Of a stretch of 64,000 nt of DNA, positions 7,957 through 16,598 are shown in pieces. The translations under genes were made by a program, and so were the position numbers. The notes below the pieces were generated by a model, which was given only the letters and a program-made list of their open reading frames with translations, was not told the DNA's origin and searched no databases. The DNA lies in contig NZ_OESG01000013.1 of assembly GCF_900240945.1 (NCBI RefSeq), forward strand, positions 1,364,001 to 1,428,000. The letters run 5' to 3'. How positions within the stretch are numbered: position 1 is the stretch's first letter; each line of letters begins with the position of its first letter. The DNA comes from Mycobacterium sp. 3519A. GTDB taxonomy: Bacteria; Actinomycetota; Actinomycetes; Mycobacteriales; Mycobacteriaceae.

Positions 7957-8997
7957 CCCGGATCCCTCCGTATTGAGCAGCAGCACAGACGATTCCGGAC
8001 CAAGGCGCAGATGCGACCGGGCGGGTTCGGCAGCCAGAATCCGCAGTCCGGCCAACGACGCCGCGCCGCACGGTCCCGCATCGACGCCGTGCGCGGCGAG
8101 TTCGTCCACGGCGGTCGCGGCCGCCCGGTCGTCGACGGCGACCGCGCCCGCCAGTCCCGTGACGAGGTCTGGCCACGCGAGGTAGGACGGTGTGCCGCAG
8201 TTCAGTCCAGCCATGCTCGTCTCACCGGTCGGCACCGACGCCAGCGCGCCTGCGGCCAGGCTGGCGCGCACACAGTCGGCCACGTCGGGTTCGACCGCGA
8301 CGACCCGACAATTCGTCCGGGACCGCGAGAAGAGCACAGCGGCATGCGCCAGCGACCCGACGCCGGCCGGTACCACGATGAGATCGATGTCGGCGCCAAG
8401 CGCTGCGGCCTGGTCGGCGGCTTCGTCGAACAGGGTTGCGTAGCCGTCGACGATCCATTGCGGCACGTCCTCGTAACCGGGCCAGGACGTGTCCTGGACG
8501 AGCAATGCGTCCCGATCGCCGTCGGCCAAGTCGGCCGCGTGGCGCACCGCGTCGTCGTACGGCATGTCGACGATGCGCACGTCGGCGCCCTCGGACCGGA
8601 TCAGCGCGATCGCGACGTCCGAAACGCCTTGCGGTACAACGATGGTGGCACTCAGGCCGAGGTGTTTGGCCGTCCGAGCGACGGCGCGACCATGATTGCC
8701 GTCCGTCGCGGTGATCAGCCGCGGCCGAGTTCGGTCGGTCGACCGCAACGCGACGTGTACCGCCCATGACGCGCCGAGCATCTTGAACGCCGGTAGCCCC
8801 AATCGCAGCGACTCGTCCTTGACGAGTACCGAGCGCAGGTCGAGTTCGGCGGCCAGCGACGGCAGCGATGCCAATCGAGTGACGGCGTAGTCGGGAAGGC
8901 TCTCGTGGAACCGGCGGATCTCGTCGGTCCGGCGGGTCTCGGCGGCACCTCCCGGGGACCACCGCGGGTTGAGCAAGAACGGTTCGGTCGTCAGCAC
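7945..8997 (-). CDS. Diaminopropionate ammonia-lyase-like PLP enzyme
   Basis: A 350-residue fold-type II PLP enzyme. GTG 8997 follows AGGAGG at about 8 nt spacing, which fixes the start inside a slightly longer frame. The PLP-lysine motif is FKMLGASWA (about residue 72), the substrate-loop motif ATDGNHGRAVA is near 98-108, and the glycine-rich phosphate loop is PAGVGSLA near 208. The KDES...GLPAFKMLG block is typical of diaminopropionate ammonia-lyase, which turns 2,3-diaminopropionate into pyruvate and ammonia; threonine dehydratase-like activity is an alternative. It is divergent from the LysR gene at 9101, which may control it. Confidence 0.75.
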   Translation of the reverse strand: MLTTEPFLLNPRWSPGGAAETRRTDEIRRFHESLPDYAVTRLASLPSLAAELDLRSVLVKDESLRLGLPAFKMLGASWAVHVALRSTDRTRPRLITATDGNHGRAVARTAKHLGLSATIVVPQGVSDVAIALIRSEGADVRIVDMPYDDAVRHAADLADGDRDALLVQDTSWPGYEDVPQWIVDGYATLFDEAADQAAALGADIDLIVVPAGVGSLAHAAVLFSRSRTNCRVVAVEPDVADCVRASLAAGALASVPTGETSMAGLNCGTPSYLAWPDLVTGLAGAVAVDDRAAATAVDELAAHGVDAGPCGAASLAGLRILAAEPARSHLRLGPESSVLLLNTEGSGSAS

Positions 8998-9100
8998 GGC
9001 GCACCTCCTAGGTCCGAACACTAGGCATGTCGAGGCGACGGCAACACCGCCGATTCCTGCCGTCGACCCGGCAGCGAAACTGAAGGTTTTCTAGTATCGG
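8998..9100. promoter_or_regulatory. Divergent promoter region between ammonia-lyase-like and LysR genes
   Basis: A 103-bp gap separates two divergent starts. It holds the AGGAGG site of the minus-strand gene and should contain both promoters. LysR regulators commonly bind such gaps, but I could not pick out a convincing T-N11-A palindrome by eye. Confidence 0.4.
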
Positions 9101-10018
9101 GTGATGTTGGACGTCCGGCGCCTGCGCTTTCTGGTCGAGTTGAGCCACCGCGGCACGATCGCCGCGGTCGCCGAAGCGCTGCACATGAGCCCGTCGGGTA
9201 TCTCGCAGCAGCTTGCGCTTCTCGAGCGTGAGGCAGGAGCGCCGCTGCTGGAGAGGATCGGCCGGGGTGTTCGCCTCACCGAGGCGGGGCATCGGCTCGC
9301 CGACCGGGGCGCCGACATACTCGCCTCGCTGGAACGTGCGCAGGCCGAACTGCGCTCCGGGGAGGAACCCCCGACGGGCACGTGCCGGGTCGCGGCGTTC
9401 GGCAGCGCGGCTCGCACACTGGTGCCCGCGCTGCTCGACTGCCAGCGCCGGCACCCCGGACTGCGGGTCGAACTCGTCGAATCCGAGCCGGAAATCGCCG
9501 TGCCCGCGCTGGTCAGCGGGGAATTCGACCTGGTCGTCAGCGAGGAGTATCCGGCCGGTACCGGCACGCTGCCGCGCCACCTCCATCGCGAGGTGCTCGC
9601 CTCCGATCCGTTGGAGGCCGTGGTTGCGGCGTCGCTGCTGCGGGGGCGCGACTTCGCGACGGCGGCCAGCGCACTGCCGTGGGCGCTGGAACCTGTCGGT
9701 GCCGCCTCTCGCGCGTGGGCGGTGCAGCACCTGCTCGGGCTGGGTTTCAGTCCGGCGGTGCAATACGAGTCCTACGACCTCGACCTGCTGCTGCTGCTGG
9801 TCCGCCAGGGCGCGGCCGCCAGCATCCTGCCGAGGCTGGTGCTGCCGCCGGAGCGCGAGAACGCGATGTTGATGCGGTTCGAGACGGGTTGGTCGCGCAC
9901 GCTGGTCGCCCTGTCGCGGCAGGCCAGGACGGACGACCCGTCGGTGCGGGCCGTGCGCAAAGCGCTGCACGGGCGATTCGGCGACTCGGCAGTTTCGGTG
10001 ACGGATCAGCGTCAGTGA
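9101..10018 (+). CDS. LysR-family transcriptional regulator
   Basis: A 305-residue protein. The N-terminal winged helix-turn-helix is typical (LRFLVELSHRGTIAAVAEAL, then MSPSGISQQLALLERE as recognition helix, about residues 7-46). It is followed by the two-lobe effector-binding domain from about residue 88 (GTCRVAAFGSAARTLVPALL). GTG 9101 and ATG 9104 are adjacent and either may be used. It is divergent from the ammonia-lyase-like gene and 42 nt upstream of pxpABC in the same direction, so it is a candidate regulator of one or both. The effector is unknown. Confidence 0.88.
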   Translation: MMLDVRRLRFLVELSHRGTIAAVAEALHMSPSGISQQLALLEREAGAPLLERIGRGVRLTEAGHRLADRGADILASLERAQAELRSGEEPPTGTCRVAAFGSAARTLVPALLDCQRRHPGLRVELVESEPEIAVPALVSGEFDLVVSEEYPAGTGTLPRHLHREVLASDPLEAVVAASLLRGRDFATAASALPWALEPVGAASRAWAVQHLLGLGFSPAVQYESYDLDLLLLLVRQGAAASILPRLVLPPERENAMLMRFETGWSRTLVALSRQARTDDPSVRAVRKALHGRFGDSAVSVTDQRQ

Positions 10019-10060
10019 CCGGAGCTATTCGGATGGCCTGCGTGCAGGGATACTCGGACT

Positions 10061-10819
10061 ATGCCGCAAGTAGCGTTGACGACGGATATCGGTGAGGGAT
10101 TGGGCCGCTGGAGCCTTGGCGATGACGATGCTCTGCTGGAAATCGTCACCAGTGCCAACATCGCCTGCGGTTTCCACGGCGGCGACCCCGGCATCATGCG
10201 ACGAACGTGCGCGCTTTCGGTGAAGAACGGTGTCTCCATCGGCGCTCAGGTGAGCTACCGAGACCTGCACGGGTTCGGCCGCCGGTACATCGCGATGCCG
10301 GGCGCCGACCTGCGTGACGACCTGCTGTACCAGATGGGTGCACTGGAGGTATTCGCCCGATTGGCAGGCGGCAAGGTCGATTTCGTGCGCGCGCACGGTG
10401 CGCTGTGGACCGTCGTCACCAAGAACACCGAGCATGCCCAGGCTCTGGTGGACGCCACCGTCGAATTCGGCGGGGATCTGCCGTTGCTCGCCTCCCCGGG
10501 CACCGAGGTGTGGCGGCTCGGCGAAGAGGCCGGGCTGAGAATGGTGGCCGAGGCCTTCGTCGACCGGGCCTACACACCGGAGGGCCTGCTGCAATCCCGC
10601 CTCGAACCGAACGCGTTGCTTACCGACGCCGACGCCGCCTCGGCGCGCGCAGTGCAGATGGTGCAGGAAGGCCACCTCACCGCCAACGACGGCAGCGAGG
10701 TCGACGTCAAGGCGGACGCGCTGCTCGTGCACTGCGACACCCCCGGCGCCGTGGACATCGCTCGCAAGACCCGGGCCGCACTCGAGGCTGCGGGAATCGA
10801 GCTGATCCCGATTCGGTGA
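10061..10819 (+). CDS. pxpA: PxpA, 5-oxoprolinase subunit A (LamB/YcsF family)
   Basis: A 252-residue LamB/YcsF protein. Recognisable blocks are TTDIGEGLGRW (in place of the more usual DLNCDLGEG), ANIACGFHGGDP, GAQVSYRDLHGFGRR, VRAHGALW and AEAFVDRAYTPEGLL. With PxpB and PxpC it forms the ATP-dependent prokaryotic 5-oxoprolinase that opens pyroglutamate to glutamate. The changed N-terminal metal/substrate motif suggests some divergence. Its stop overlaps pxpB by 4 nt (GTGA), forming a compact pxpABC operon behind the LysR gene. Confidence 0.88.
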   Translation: MPQVALTTDIGEGLGRWSLGDDDALLEIVTSANIACGFHGGDPGIMRRTCALSVKNGVSIGAQVSYRDLHGFGRRYIAMPGADLRDDLLYQMGALEVFARLAGGKVDFVRAHGALWTVVTKNTEHAQALVDATVEFGGDLPLLASPGTEVWRLGEEAGLRMVAEAFVDRAYTPEGLLQSRLEPNALLTDADAASARAVQMVQEGHLTANDGSEVDVKADALLVHCDTPGAVDIARKTRAALEAAGIELIPIR

Positions 10820-11454
10820 TCCGCGAACCGGCGTGTGCGCCCGCGCTGAGGCGCTGCGGCGAACATGGCTGGCTGCTGGACCTCGATGACAACCGGTCGG
10901 TGCACCGATGGGCCGCGGCGATCCGCGCGGCGAACCTGCCGGGAGTGCAGGAGGTCGTCCCGGGACTGTCGACGCTGCTGGTGACGGTCGACTCGGAGCG
11001 CACCACCGCCGATGCGTTGCGTGAGGCGCTGGAAAACGTATGGCCGGCAACCGAATCCGTCGCCGATCAAGCACGCCACATCATCGAAGTGCGTTACGAC
11101 GGTGCAGACCTCGCCGAGATCGCGCGACTGACCGGGCTCACCATCGCCGAGGTGGTGGCCGCGCACACCGGAACGCCGTGGCGCGTCGCGTTCTGCGGAT
11201 TCGCTCCCGGGTTCGCCTACCTGGTGGGCGGCGATCCTCGGTTGCGTGTGCCGCGGCGCGACGAAGCGCGCATCCGGGTGCCCGCGGGTGCCGTCGCGAT
11301 CGCGGGCGGTTTCGCGTCGGTCTACCCGCGGACGTCTCCGGGCGGCTGGCAACTCCTTGGTCACACCGACGCAGTGCTGTGGGACAGCGCCGCGGATCCG
11401 CCGACGGTGTTGCAGCCAGGGGCGGTGGTCGAGTTCCGCGACGTCGGCCGATGA
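10816..11454 (+). CDS. pxpB: PxpB, 5-oxoprolinase subunit B (KipI family)
   Basis: A 212-residue KipI-type protein starting at GTG 10816, overlapping the pxpA stop. The C-terminal part has the family core, with the phrases FCGFAPGFAYLVGGD, RVPAGAVAIAGGFASVYP and PGGWQLLGHT. PxpB with PxpC forms the ATP-dependent phosphorylating part of 5-oxoprolinase. In Bacillus the homologue KipI also inhibits a sporulation kinase, a role not relevant here. It overlaps pxpC by 4 nt (ATGA). Confidence 0.88.
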   Translation: MIREPACAPALRRCGEHGWLLDLDDNRSVHRWAAAIRAANLPGVQEVVPGLSTLLVTVDSERTTADALREALENVWPATESVADQARHIIEVRYDGADLAEIARLTGLTIAEVVAAHTGTPWRVAFCGFAPGFAYLVGGDPRLRVPRRDEARIRVPAGAVAIAGGFASVYPRTSPGGWQLLGHTDAVLWDSAADPPTVLQPGAVVEFRDVGR

Positions 11455-12317
11455 ACAAGCTCACTGTCGAGTCGGTCGGAGTGCTGGCCTTGTTGCAAGA
11501 CCGTGGCCGACGCGGTCTGGCGCATCTCGGGGTCGGGCAATCCGGTGCCGCCGACCGAGCCTCGTTCGGCCTGGCGAACCGGCTGGTCGGAAACCAGCCA
11601 GGGGCGCCGTGCATCGAGCTCACCCTTGGCCGCATGTCGTTCCGCGTCGCGGAACCGGCGTTGATCGCGGTCACCGGCGCCCCGACGCCGATCAGTTGCG
11701 GGGGCCGACAGTGCGGCCCCAACGCGGCGTTCGTGGCGCGCGCAGGCGACAGCGTCACCATCGGCGCGGCAACCGACGGGTTGCGCACCTACGTCGCTGT
11801 ACGGGGCGGACTCGTCGGCCAGGCGGTACTCGGCTCGATGTCCTGGGACACCATGGCCCAGCTCGGAACGCCACCGCTGCAACCTGGCGACGTCCTGGAA
11901 TTCGGTGAAGCGCAAGATCATTGGCCTGCAGTCGATTTCGCGCCGACTGCGCGTATGTGCACACGCGTGTTGCGGCTGCCGCTGCTGCTCGGTCCGCGAG
12001 ACGACTGGTTCACTGATGCAGCGCTGGCGCGGCTGGCCTGCGGCGAGTTCATCGTCACCTCCGACACCGATCGCGTCGGGATCAGGCTGGATGGGCCGGA
12101 TCTGCCGCGGCGCAGAACCGGGGAACTGGCCAGCGAGGGCGTCGTGCTGGGCGCGTTACAGGTGCCGACGAGGGGTAGGCCGACGCTGTTCCTGGCGGAT
12201 CGTCCCGTGACCGGTGGGTACCCGGTCATCGGTGTGGTGCCGGAACGGGCCGTGGACGCGGCGGCGCAAGCCGTTCCCGGCTCGCGCATCCGCTTCGCGC
12301 CATACCGTCTTCGGTAA
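11451..12317 (+). CDS. pxpC: PxpC, 5-oxoprolinase subunit C (KipA/biotin-dependent carboxyltransferase-like)
   Basis: A 288-residue KipA-family protein. The N-terminal LLQDRGRRGLAHLGVGQSGAAD block, without its last residues, and the ending GYPVIGVVPERAVDAAAQAVPG-like region are typical. ATG 11451 overlaps the pxpB stop. Together with PxpA and PxpB it completes the 5-oxoprolinase set. The 130-nt gap after it separates the operon from the catabolic gene run at 12448. Confidence 0.87.
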   Translation: MNKLTVESVGVLALLQDRGRRGLAHLGVGQSGAADRASFGLANRLVGNQPGAPCIELTLGRMSFRVAEPALIAVTGAPTPISCGGRQCGPNAAFVARAGDSVTIGAATDGLRTYVAVRGGLVGQAVLGSMSWDTMAQLGTPPLQPGDVLEFGEAQDHWPAVDFAPTARMCTRVLRLPLLLGPRDDWFTDAALARLACGEFIVTSDTDRVGIRLDGPDLPRRRTGELASEGVVLGALQVPTRGRPTLFLADRPVTGGYPVIGVVPERAVDAAAQAVPGSRIRFAPYRLR

Positions 12318-12447
12318 TGGCGATCGGTGACAAACAGCGGAGCTCCAGTTGGCTGTCGATGACATGGAGCGGGGTGCGGGATTCGCCTAACGTTGGCGCC
12401 TCACCAGCCCTTGAACGCTACTGAGATGCAACGGAGAGGACGGCGCG

Positions 12448-13401
12448 ATGTCCGCGACCTTCGGGCTGGCCGTGGAGAATTTCACCTCGGCCGAGAAGAC
12501 CCCCCGGATCGACGAGTTGCTCGCCACGGCCTCGCGGGCCGAGCAACTCGGGTTCACCTCACTGTGGGCATGGGATCACCTCTTCCTCGGCAGCCGTCAA
12601 CCCTTCCCTCAGCTGGAGGCGCTGACGACACTGGCGGTTCTGGCCAGCCACACGACCACGATCGAATTGGGCACGGGTGTGCTCGTGCTGCCCATTCGCG
12701 ACCCGGCACTGCTGGCGAAAACCGCGGCGACTATCCAGGCGATCTCCAATGGACGACTGCGCCTGGGTGTCGCCGCCGGCTGGTACGAGCGTGAATTCGA
12801 CGCCACGGGAACACCATTCAAGGGTCGGGGGCGACTCTTCGAACGCAATCTCGAGATCTGCATGAATCTATGGACCGAAGACGAGGTGACGGGTTCCTGG
12901 GACGACCTGTCGTTCCGCCGGGTGCGAATGCTGCCGAAGCCGCAGCCGCGACCGCAGGTGCTGATCGGCGGTTACGTCGATCGGGTACTCAAGCGCGCCG
13001 CCACGCTCGGCGATGGCTGGCTGACCTACTTCTACACACCCGAGGCCTTCACCGAATCCTGGGCCAAGATCCGGCGTTTCGCCGAGGAAGCAGGCCGCGA
13101 TCCCGCTGAGTTGCACACGCTCAACCAACTGCCGATCTGCATCGGCTCGTCGAAAGAAGAGGCCAAGGCACGCACCGGCCCGTGGCTGGCCTCGTACTTC
13201 GACACCCCGGAGTGGAGCAACGCGACGCCCGACAGCGCGATCTGCGGAACCCCGGATGACTGCGCCGAGCAGATCGCGGCCCACCTCGACGCGGGCGTCG
13301 ACGAGATCTGCCTCGTCCCGCACGCCTACGACCCCGAGCAGGTGGAACGCTTCGCCGCCGAGGTCCGTCCGCTGTTGGGCAGTCTGGTGGGTGCGGCATG
13401 A
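12448..13401 (+). CDS. Luciferase-like (LLM) oxidoreductase, probably F420-dependent
   Basis: A 317-residue TIM-barrel protein of the luciferase-like superfamily. Typical parts are the N-terminal AENFTSAEKTPRI-type start, ELGTGVLVLPIRDPALLAKT (about residues 71-90), GRLRLGVAAGW (about 104-114) and PQVLIGGYVDRVLKRAA. This family uses F420 or FMN; F420 is more likely in mycobacteria and because an F420:NADP reductase gene lies at 21386. It opens an overlapping run (ATGA with the next gene) with CoA-transferase and molybdenum hydroxylase genes, suggesting it reduces or oxygenates a pathway intermediate. Confidence 0.82.
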   Translation: MSATFGLAVENFTSAEKTPRIDELLATASRAEQLGFTSLWAWDHLFLGSRQPFPQLEALTTLAVLASHTTTIELGTGVLVLPIRDPALLAKTAATIQAISNGRLRLGVAAGWYEREFDATGTPFKGRGRLFERNLEICMNLWTEDEVTGSWDDLSFRRVRMLPKPQPRPQVLIGGYVDRVLKRAATLGDGWLTYFYTPEAFTESWAKIRRFAEEAGRDPAELHTLNQLPICIGSSKEEAKARTGPWLASYFDTPEWSNATPDSAICGTPDDCAEQIAAHLDAGVDEICLVPHAYDPEQVERFAAEVRPLLGSLVGAA

Positions 13402-14363
13402 GCGGTCGGTTGAGCACCCCCGGAGTGACGGCCGCGCGCAGGGAACTCGAAGGCCTCGACCGCGCGGGCGAAGACAAGGTGATCACGGCCGCCGAAGCCG
13501 TGCGCCGGTTCGTGCCCAACGACGCGGTCGTCGGGGTGGGCGGCACCAACCACGCGCGCACGCCGATGGCTCTGCTGATCGAGGTGCTGCGGCAGGGACG
13601 CACCGGGTTGACGATGACGAGGCCGCTGTCGTGCTTCGAGGCCGAACTCATGCTGGCGACCGGTGCCGCGGACCGGATCATGACAAGCTGGATCGGGATC
13701 GGGCACGGCTGGGGTCTGGCACCGGTGGTGCGGCACTTGGTCGAAAGCGGCCGCGAGGTTTTCGAGGAGTGGAGCCATCTGGGCATCGGGCTTCGCTACA
13801 AGGCCGGAGCCATGGGAGTGCCGTTTCTTCCGACGCTGAGCATGCTGGGATCCGACATCGACCAACAACTCGGACTGGAGAAGGTGAAATGCCCCTACAC
13901 CGGGCAGTTGCTCAACGCCGTTCCCAGCCTCAACCCCGACGTGGCACTGATTCACGTCCAACGTGCGGACGTACTCGGCAACGCTCAGATCGACGGTTAC
14001 CAGCTGATGGATTCCGATCTCGCGCTGTCCGCGCGACGTGTCGTCGTGACGGCCGAGCAGATCGTCGACACCGACCAGATCCGCCGTGATCCCGCCCGCA
14101 CGGTGATACCGGGATTCGCCGTCGACGCGGTGGTGCACCAACCGATGGGCGCCTACCCGCACGAATGCTACGGCCACTACGAGGCCGATCTCGACGAATT
14201 CACGGCGTACATGGGCAACGTGAAGGCGCACGGCATCGACGGAGCGCGGTCGTACGCTTCGGAGTTGACGGCGCACGCCGACCACAACGCTTATCTCGCC
14301 TCGATCGAGCCTGACCGACTGAGGGCGCTACGGCGCACCGCTGAGGAGATGTTGCCAAGATGA
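13398..14363 (+). CDS. CoA-transferase class I, subunit A (IpdA/GctA-like)
   Basis: A 321-residue alpha subunit of a class I CoA-transferase-like enzyme. Visible family features are the GVGGTNHARTPMALL glycine-rich motif near residues 46-60, TRPLSCFEAELMLATG, a GIGHGWG loop, and the VKCPYTGQLLNAVPSLNPDVALIH block. Mycobacterial IpdAB, from the same family, is a ring-opening hydrolase in steroid degradation rather than a transferase, so hydrolytic C-C cleavage of a CoA thioester is an alternative role. It is sandwiched by 4-nt overlaps between the LLM oxidoreductase and subunit B. Confidence 0.82.
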   Translation: MSGRLSTPGVTAARRELEGLDRAGEDKVITAAEAVRRFVPNDAVVGVGGTNHARTPMALLIEVLRQGRTGLTMTRPLSCFEAELMLATGAADRIMTSWIGIGHGWGLAPVVRHLVESGREVFEEWSHLGIGLRYKAGAMGVPFLPTLSMLGSDIDQQLGLEKVKCPYTGQLLNAVPSLNPDVALIHVQRADVLGNAQIDGYQLMDSDLALSARRVVVTAEQIVDTDQIRRDPARTVIPGFAVDAVVHQPMGAYPHECYGHYEADLDEFTAYMGNVKAHGIDGARSYASELTAHADHNAYLASIEPDRLRALRRTAEEMLPR

Positions 14364-15205
14364 CCCATTCCGTGACCGATCAGTCGACCGGGCGGGACAT
14401 CCAACCGAGATCGCTTGCGCCGCAGCATCCTGACGCCAAGCCGGATGAGGTCATGACGATCACCGCCAGCCGGTTACTCGAAGACGGCAAGGTGTTGTTC
14501 GCGGGCATCGGTCAGCCACTGGTTGCCGCGGCGATCGCCAAGCGTCGTCAGGCGCCGCAGCTGACGGTGCTGCTGGAAGGCGGAATGATCGGAATCGATT
14601 TGCTGCCCGGCGAGCTTCCGGCGTCGACCAACGAAGTTCGCGCCGCGGTCGGCGCCCAGATGCTCACCGGTGCCACCGATATCTTCCTGATGGCGCAGCG
14701 TGGCTTCTTCGACTACGGATTCATCGGCGTCGCCCAGGTCGACCAGTACGGCAACGTCAACACCAGCATCGTCGGCGACCCGGCGCGGCCGTCGGTGCGC
14801 CTGCCCGGCCCTGGCGGAGCCAACGACATCGCATCGATGTGCAACCAGGTCGTCGTGGTCACCCAACACGAGCCGCGCCGGTTCGTCGAACGAGTGGACT
14901 TCGTCACCAGCCCGGGCTACCTGACCGGGGGCAACAGCAGGAGCCAGAATTGGCTGCTGTTCGGCGGGCCACGCTGGGTGGTCACCGATCTCGCGCTCCT
15001 CGACTTCGAACCACAGTCCCGCCGGATGCGGGTGCGCGCCCTTCAGGCCGGTGTCACGCTCGAACAGGTCAAGGACGCAACGGGTTTCACATTGCTGGTG
15101 CACGACGACATCGAGGTGCTCGCGCCGATCGAGGACTCCGAACTGCAATTGCTCCGCTACCTCGTCAACGGCGACGACCGGAACGGTCGGGAGGTGACGG
15201 GATGA
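14360..15205 (+). CDS. CoA-transferase class I, subunit B (IpdB/GctB-like)
   Basis: A 281-residue beta subunit partner of the preceding gene. Family features are VLFAGIGQPLVAAAIAKRR (about residues 42-60), LLEGGMIGIDLLPGE, the GFIGVAQVDQYGNVNTS stretch and SPGYLTGGNSR. The N-terminal ~25 residues are extra and hydrophilic. Subunit A and B together would activate or cleave an acid intermediate as a CoA thioester. The gene overlaps both neighbours by 4 nt, so its product is part of the same pathway as the molybdenum hydroxylase. Confidence 0.82.
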   Translation: MTHSVTDQSTGRDIQPRSLAPQHPDAKPDEVMTITASRLLEDGKVLFAGIGQPLVAAAIAKRRQAPQLTVLLEGGMIGIDLLPGELPASTNEVRAAVGAQMLTGATDIFLMAQRGFFDYGFIGVAQVDQYGNVNTSIVGDPARPSVRLPGPGGANDIASMCNQVVVVTQHEPRRFVERVDFVTSPGYLTGGNSRSQNWLLFGGPRWVVTDLALLDFEPQSRRMRVRALQAGVTLEQVKDATGFTLLVHDDIEVLAPIEDSELQLLRYLVNGDDRNGREVTG

Positions 15206-16110
15206 CCGTACCCGAGACGATGCCGTCGCAGGGCGGGCGCACCGCGCCGACGTGCTTCGAGTACCAGCGCGCCGAATCATGGTCCGACGCAGTCGAATTG
15301 CTGGAGCTGTGGAACGGCGAGGCGAAGATTCTGGCGGGCGGCCAGAGCCTCATCCCGATGTTGAACCTGCGCTTGGCCTTCCCTGAAGCGCTGATCGACG
15401 TCAATCCGATCCCGGCCGGTGCGCCGTACGTCGATGACGGGCACCTCGTCATCGACGCCAACACCCGCCATCGTGTTCTGACGACCTCCGACGCGGTGCG
15501 CACCCACGCGCCACTGCTGGCCCACGCCGTGCAGTTCGTCGGCAACGTCCGCGTGCGCAACCGGGGTACGTTCGGCGGCACCCTGGCGCACGCCGACCCC
15601 ACCGGTGAGATCGCGGCCGTCACCATGGCGATGGGCGGCGAGGTGCTGGTGCAAGGCCCCGCAGGGACACGGAGCATCCCCGCCGACGAGTTCTTCCTCA
15701 CCTACCTCACCACTGTGGCGGAACCGAACGAGGTGATCGTCGGGGGACGCATTCCGGTCGCGGGCCAGAGTCGTTGGGGTTTCCACGAAGTCGTGCGCCG
15801 TTACTCCGATTTCGCCACCGTCAGCGTCGCGGTCATGGCCCGTCCTTCGGCAGCAGGAGCGATCACACTCCGGATGGTGCTCGGCGGCGTCGCCGACCGC
15901 CCGCTGCTCGTCGACGACGAACTGCTCGTGCCCGCACTGTCCGACCCCGGTAACCCGGACCGCGCACGCGAGAGCGCACAAGCCATCGCAGCGTCAGTTG
16001 ACCCCGACACGGATCTGCACGGCACCGCCGACTACCGGCGGCGGCTCGTCGCCGTACACGCCCGTCGACTGCTGGAGCAGGTGCTCGCTCAGGAGGATCG
16101 GACCCCATGA
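15202..16110 (+). CDS. Molybdenum hydroxylase FAD-binding (medium) subunit
   Basis: A 302-residue CoxM/xanthine dehydrogenase medium-subunit protein. The FAD-binding motifs KILAGGQSLIPMLNLRLA (about residues 43-60) and VRNRGTFGGTLAHADPTGE (about 130-148) are intact, followed by the C-terminal CO dehydrogenase flavoprotein domain with RRYSDFATVSVA. It passes electrons from the Fe-S subunit to an external acceptor. ATG 15202 overlaps the previous stop by 4 nt, and the gene overlaps the Fe-S subunit by 4 nt. Confidence 0.9.
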   Translation: MTVPETMPSQGGRTAPTCFEYQRAESWSDAVELLELWNGEAKILAGGQSLIPMLNLRLAFPEALIDVNPIPAGAPYVDDGHLVIDANTRHRVLTTSDAVRTHAPLLAHAVQFVGNVRVRNRGTFGGTLAHADPTGEIAAVTMAMGGEVLVQGPAGTRSIPADEFFLTYLTTVAEPNEVIVGGRIPVAGQSRWGFHEVVRRYSDFATVSVAVMARPSAAGAITLRMVLGGVADRPLLVDDELLVPALSDPGNPDRARESAQAIAASVDPDTDLHGTADYRRRLVAVHARRLLEQVLAQEDRTP

Positions 16111-16598
16111 TTCGGACCCAGGTGGTGCTACGCGTCAACAACCGCGATCACGAGGTGTGGGTGCGCAACGACCGCACGCTGCTGGATGTCCTGCACGACG
16201 ATCTGGGCATGCCGGACGTGCGGTACGGGTGCGCTGAAGGCGTGTGCGGCACGTGCACTGTGCTCATGGACGGCGATCCGGTGAGCGCGTGCTGCGTATA
16301 CGCCGTGCAGGCCGAGGGCCATGAAATCGTCACGCTGCGGGGCTGGTCGGATCCGCGGGAGGACGCCCACCCGTTGCAGAAGTGCTTCCTCGAACGCGGC
16401 GCCTCCCAGTGCGGTTTCTGCACCCCGGGCATGCTGCTGACAGCGGCCACACTGGCCGAACGCAATCCGGACGCGACGCGCGAGGAGATCCGGCACGAAC
16501 TGGTCGGCAATCTGTGCCGCTGTACCGGCTACCAGGCCATCGTCGACGCGGTAGAGGACTACCTGCACGCGCAGGCAGAGACGGGAGGTGCCCAGTGA
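16107..16598 (+). CDS. Molybdenum hydroxylase [2Fe-2S] (small) subunit
   Basis: A 163-residue CoxS-type protein with two [2Fe-2S] clusters. The N-terminal plant-ferredoxin-type set is CAEGVCGTCTV with a downstream CC pair (residues 41-62). The C-terminal helical set is CGFCTPGM and CRCTGY (about residues 104-142). It relays electrons between the molybdenum and FAD subunits. It overlaps both flanking subunit genes by 4 nt. Confidence 0.93.
   Translation: MIRTQVVLRVNNRDHEVWVRNDRTLLDVLHDDLGMPDVRYGCAEGVCGTCTVLMDGDPVSACCVYAVQAEGHEIVTLRGWSDPREDAHPLQKCFLERGASQCGFCTPGMLLTAATLAERNPDATREEIRHELVGNLCRCTGYQAIVDAVEDYLHAQAETGGAQ

Noticed and set aside
12318..12447. Imperfect palindrome CGCCTAACGTTGGCG as a PucR operator
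   Set aside because: Two of seven arm positions mismatch, and such GC-rich imperfect palindromes are common by chance here.
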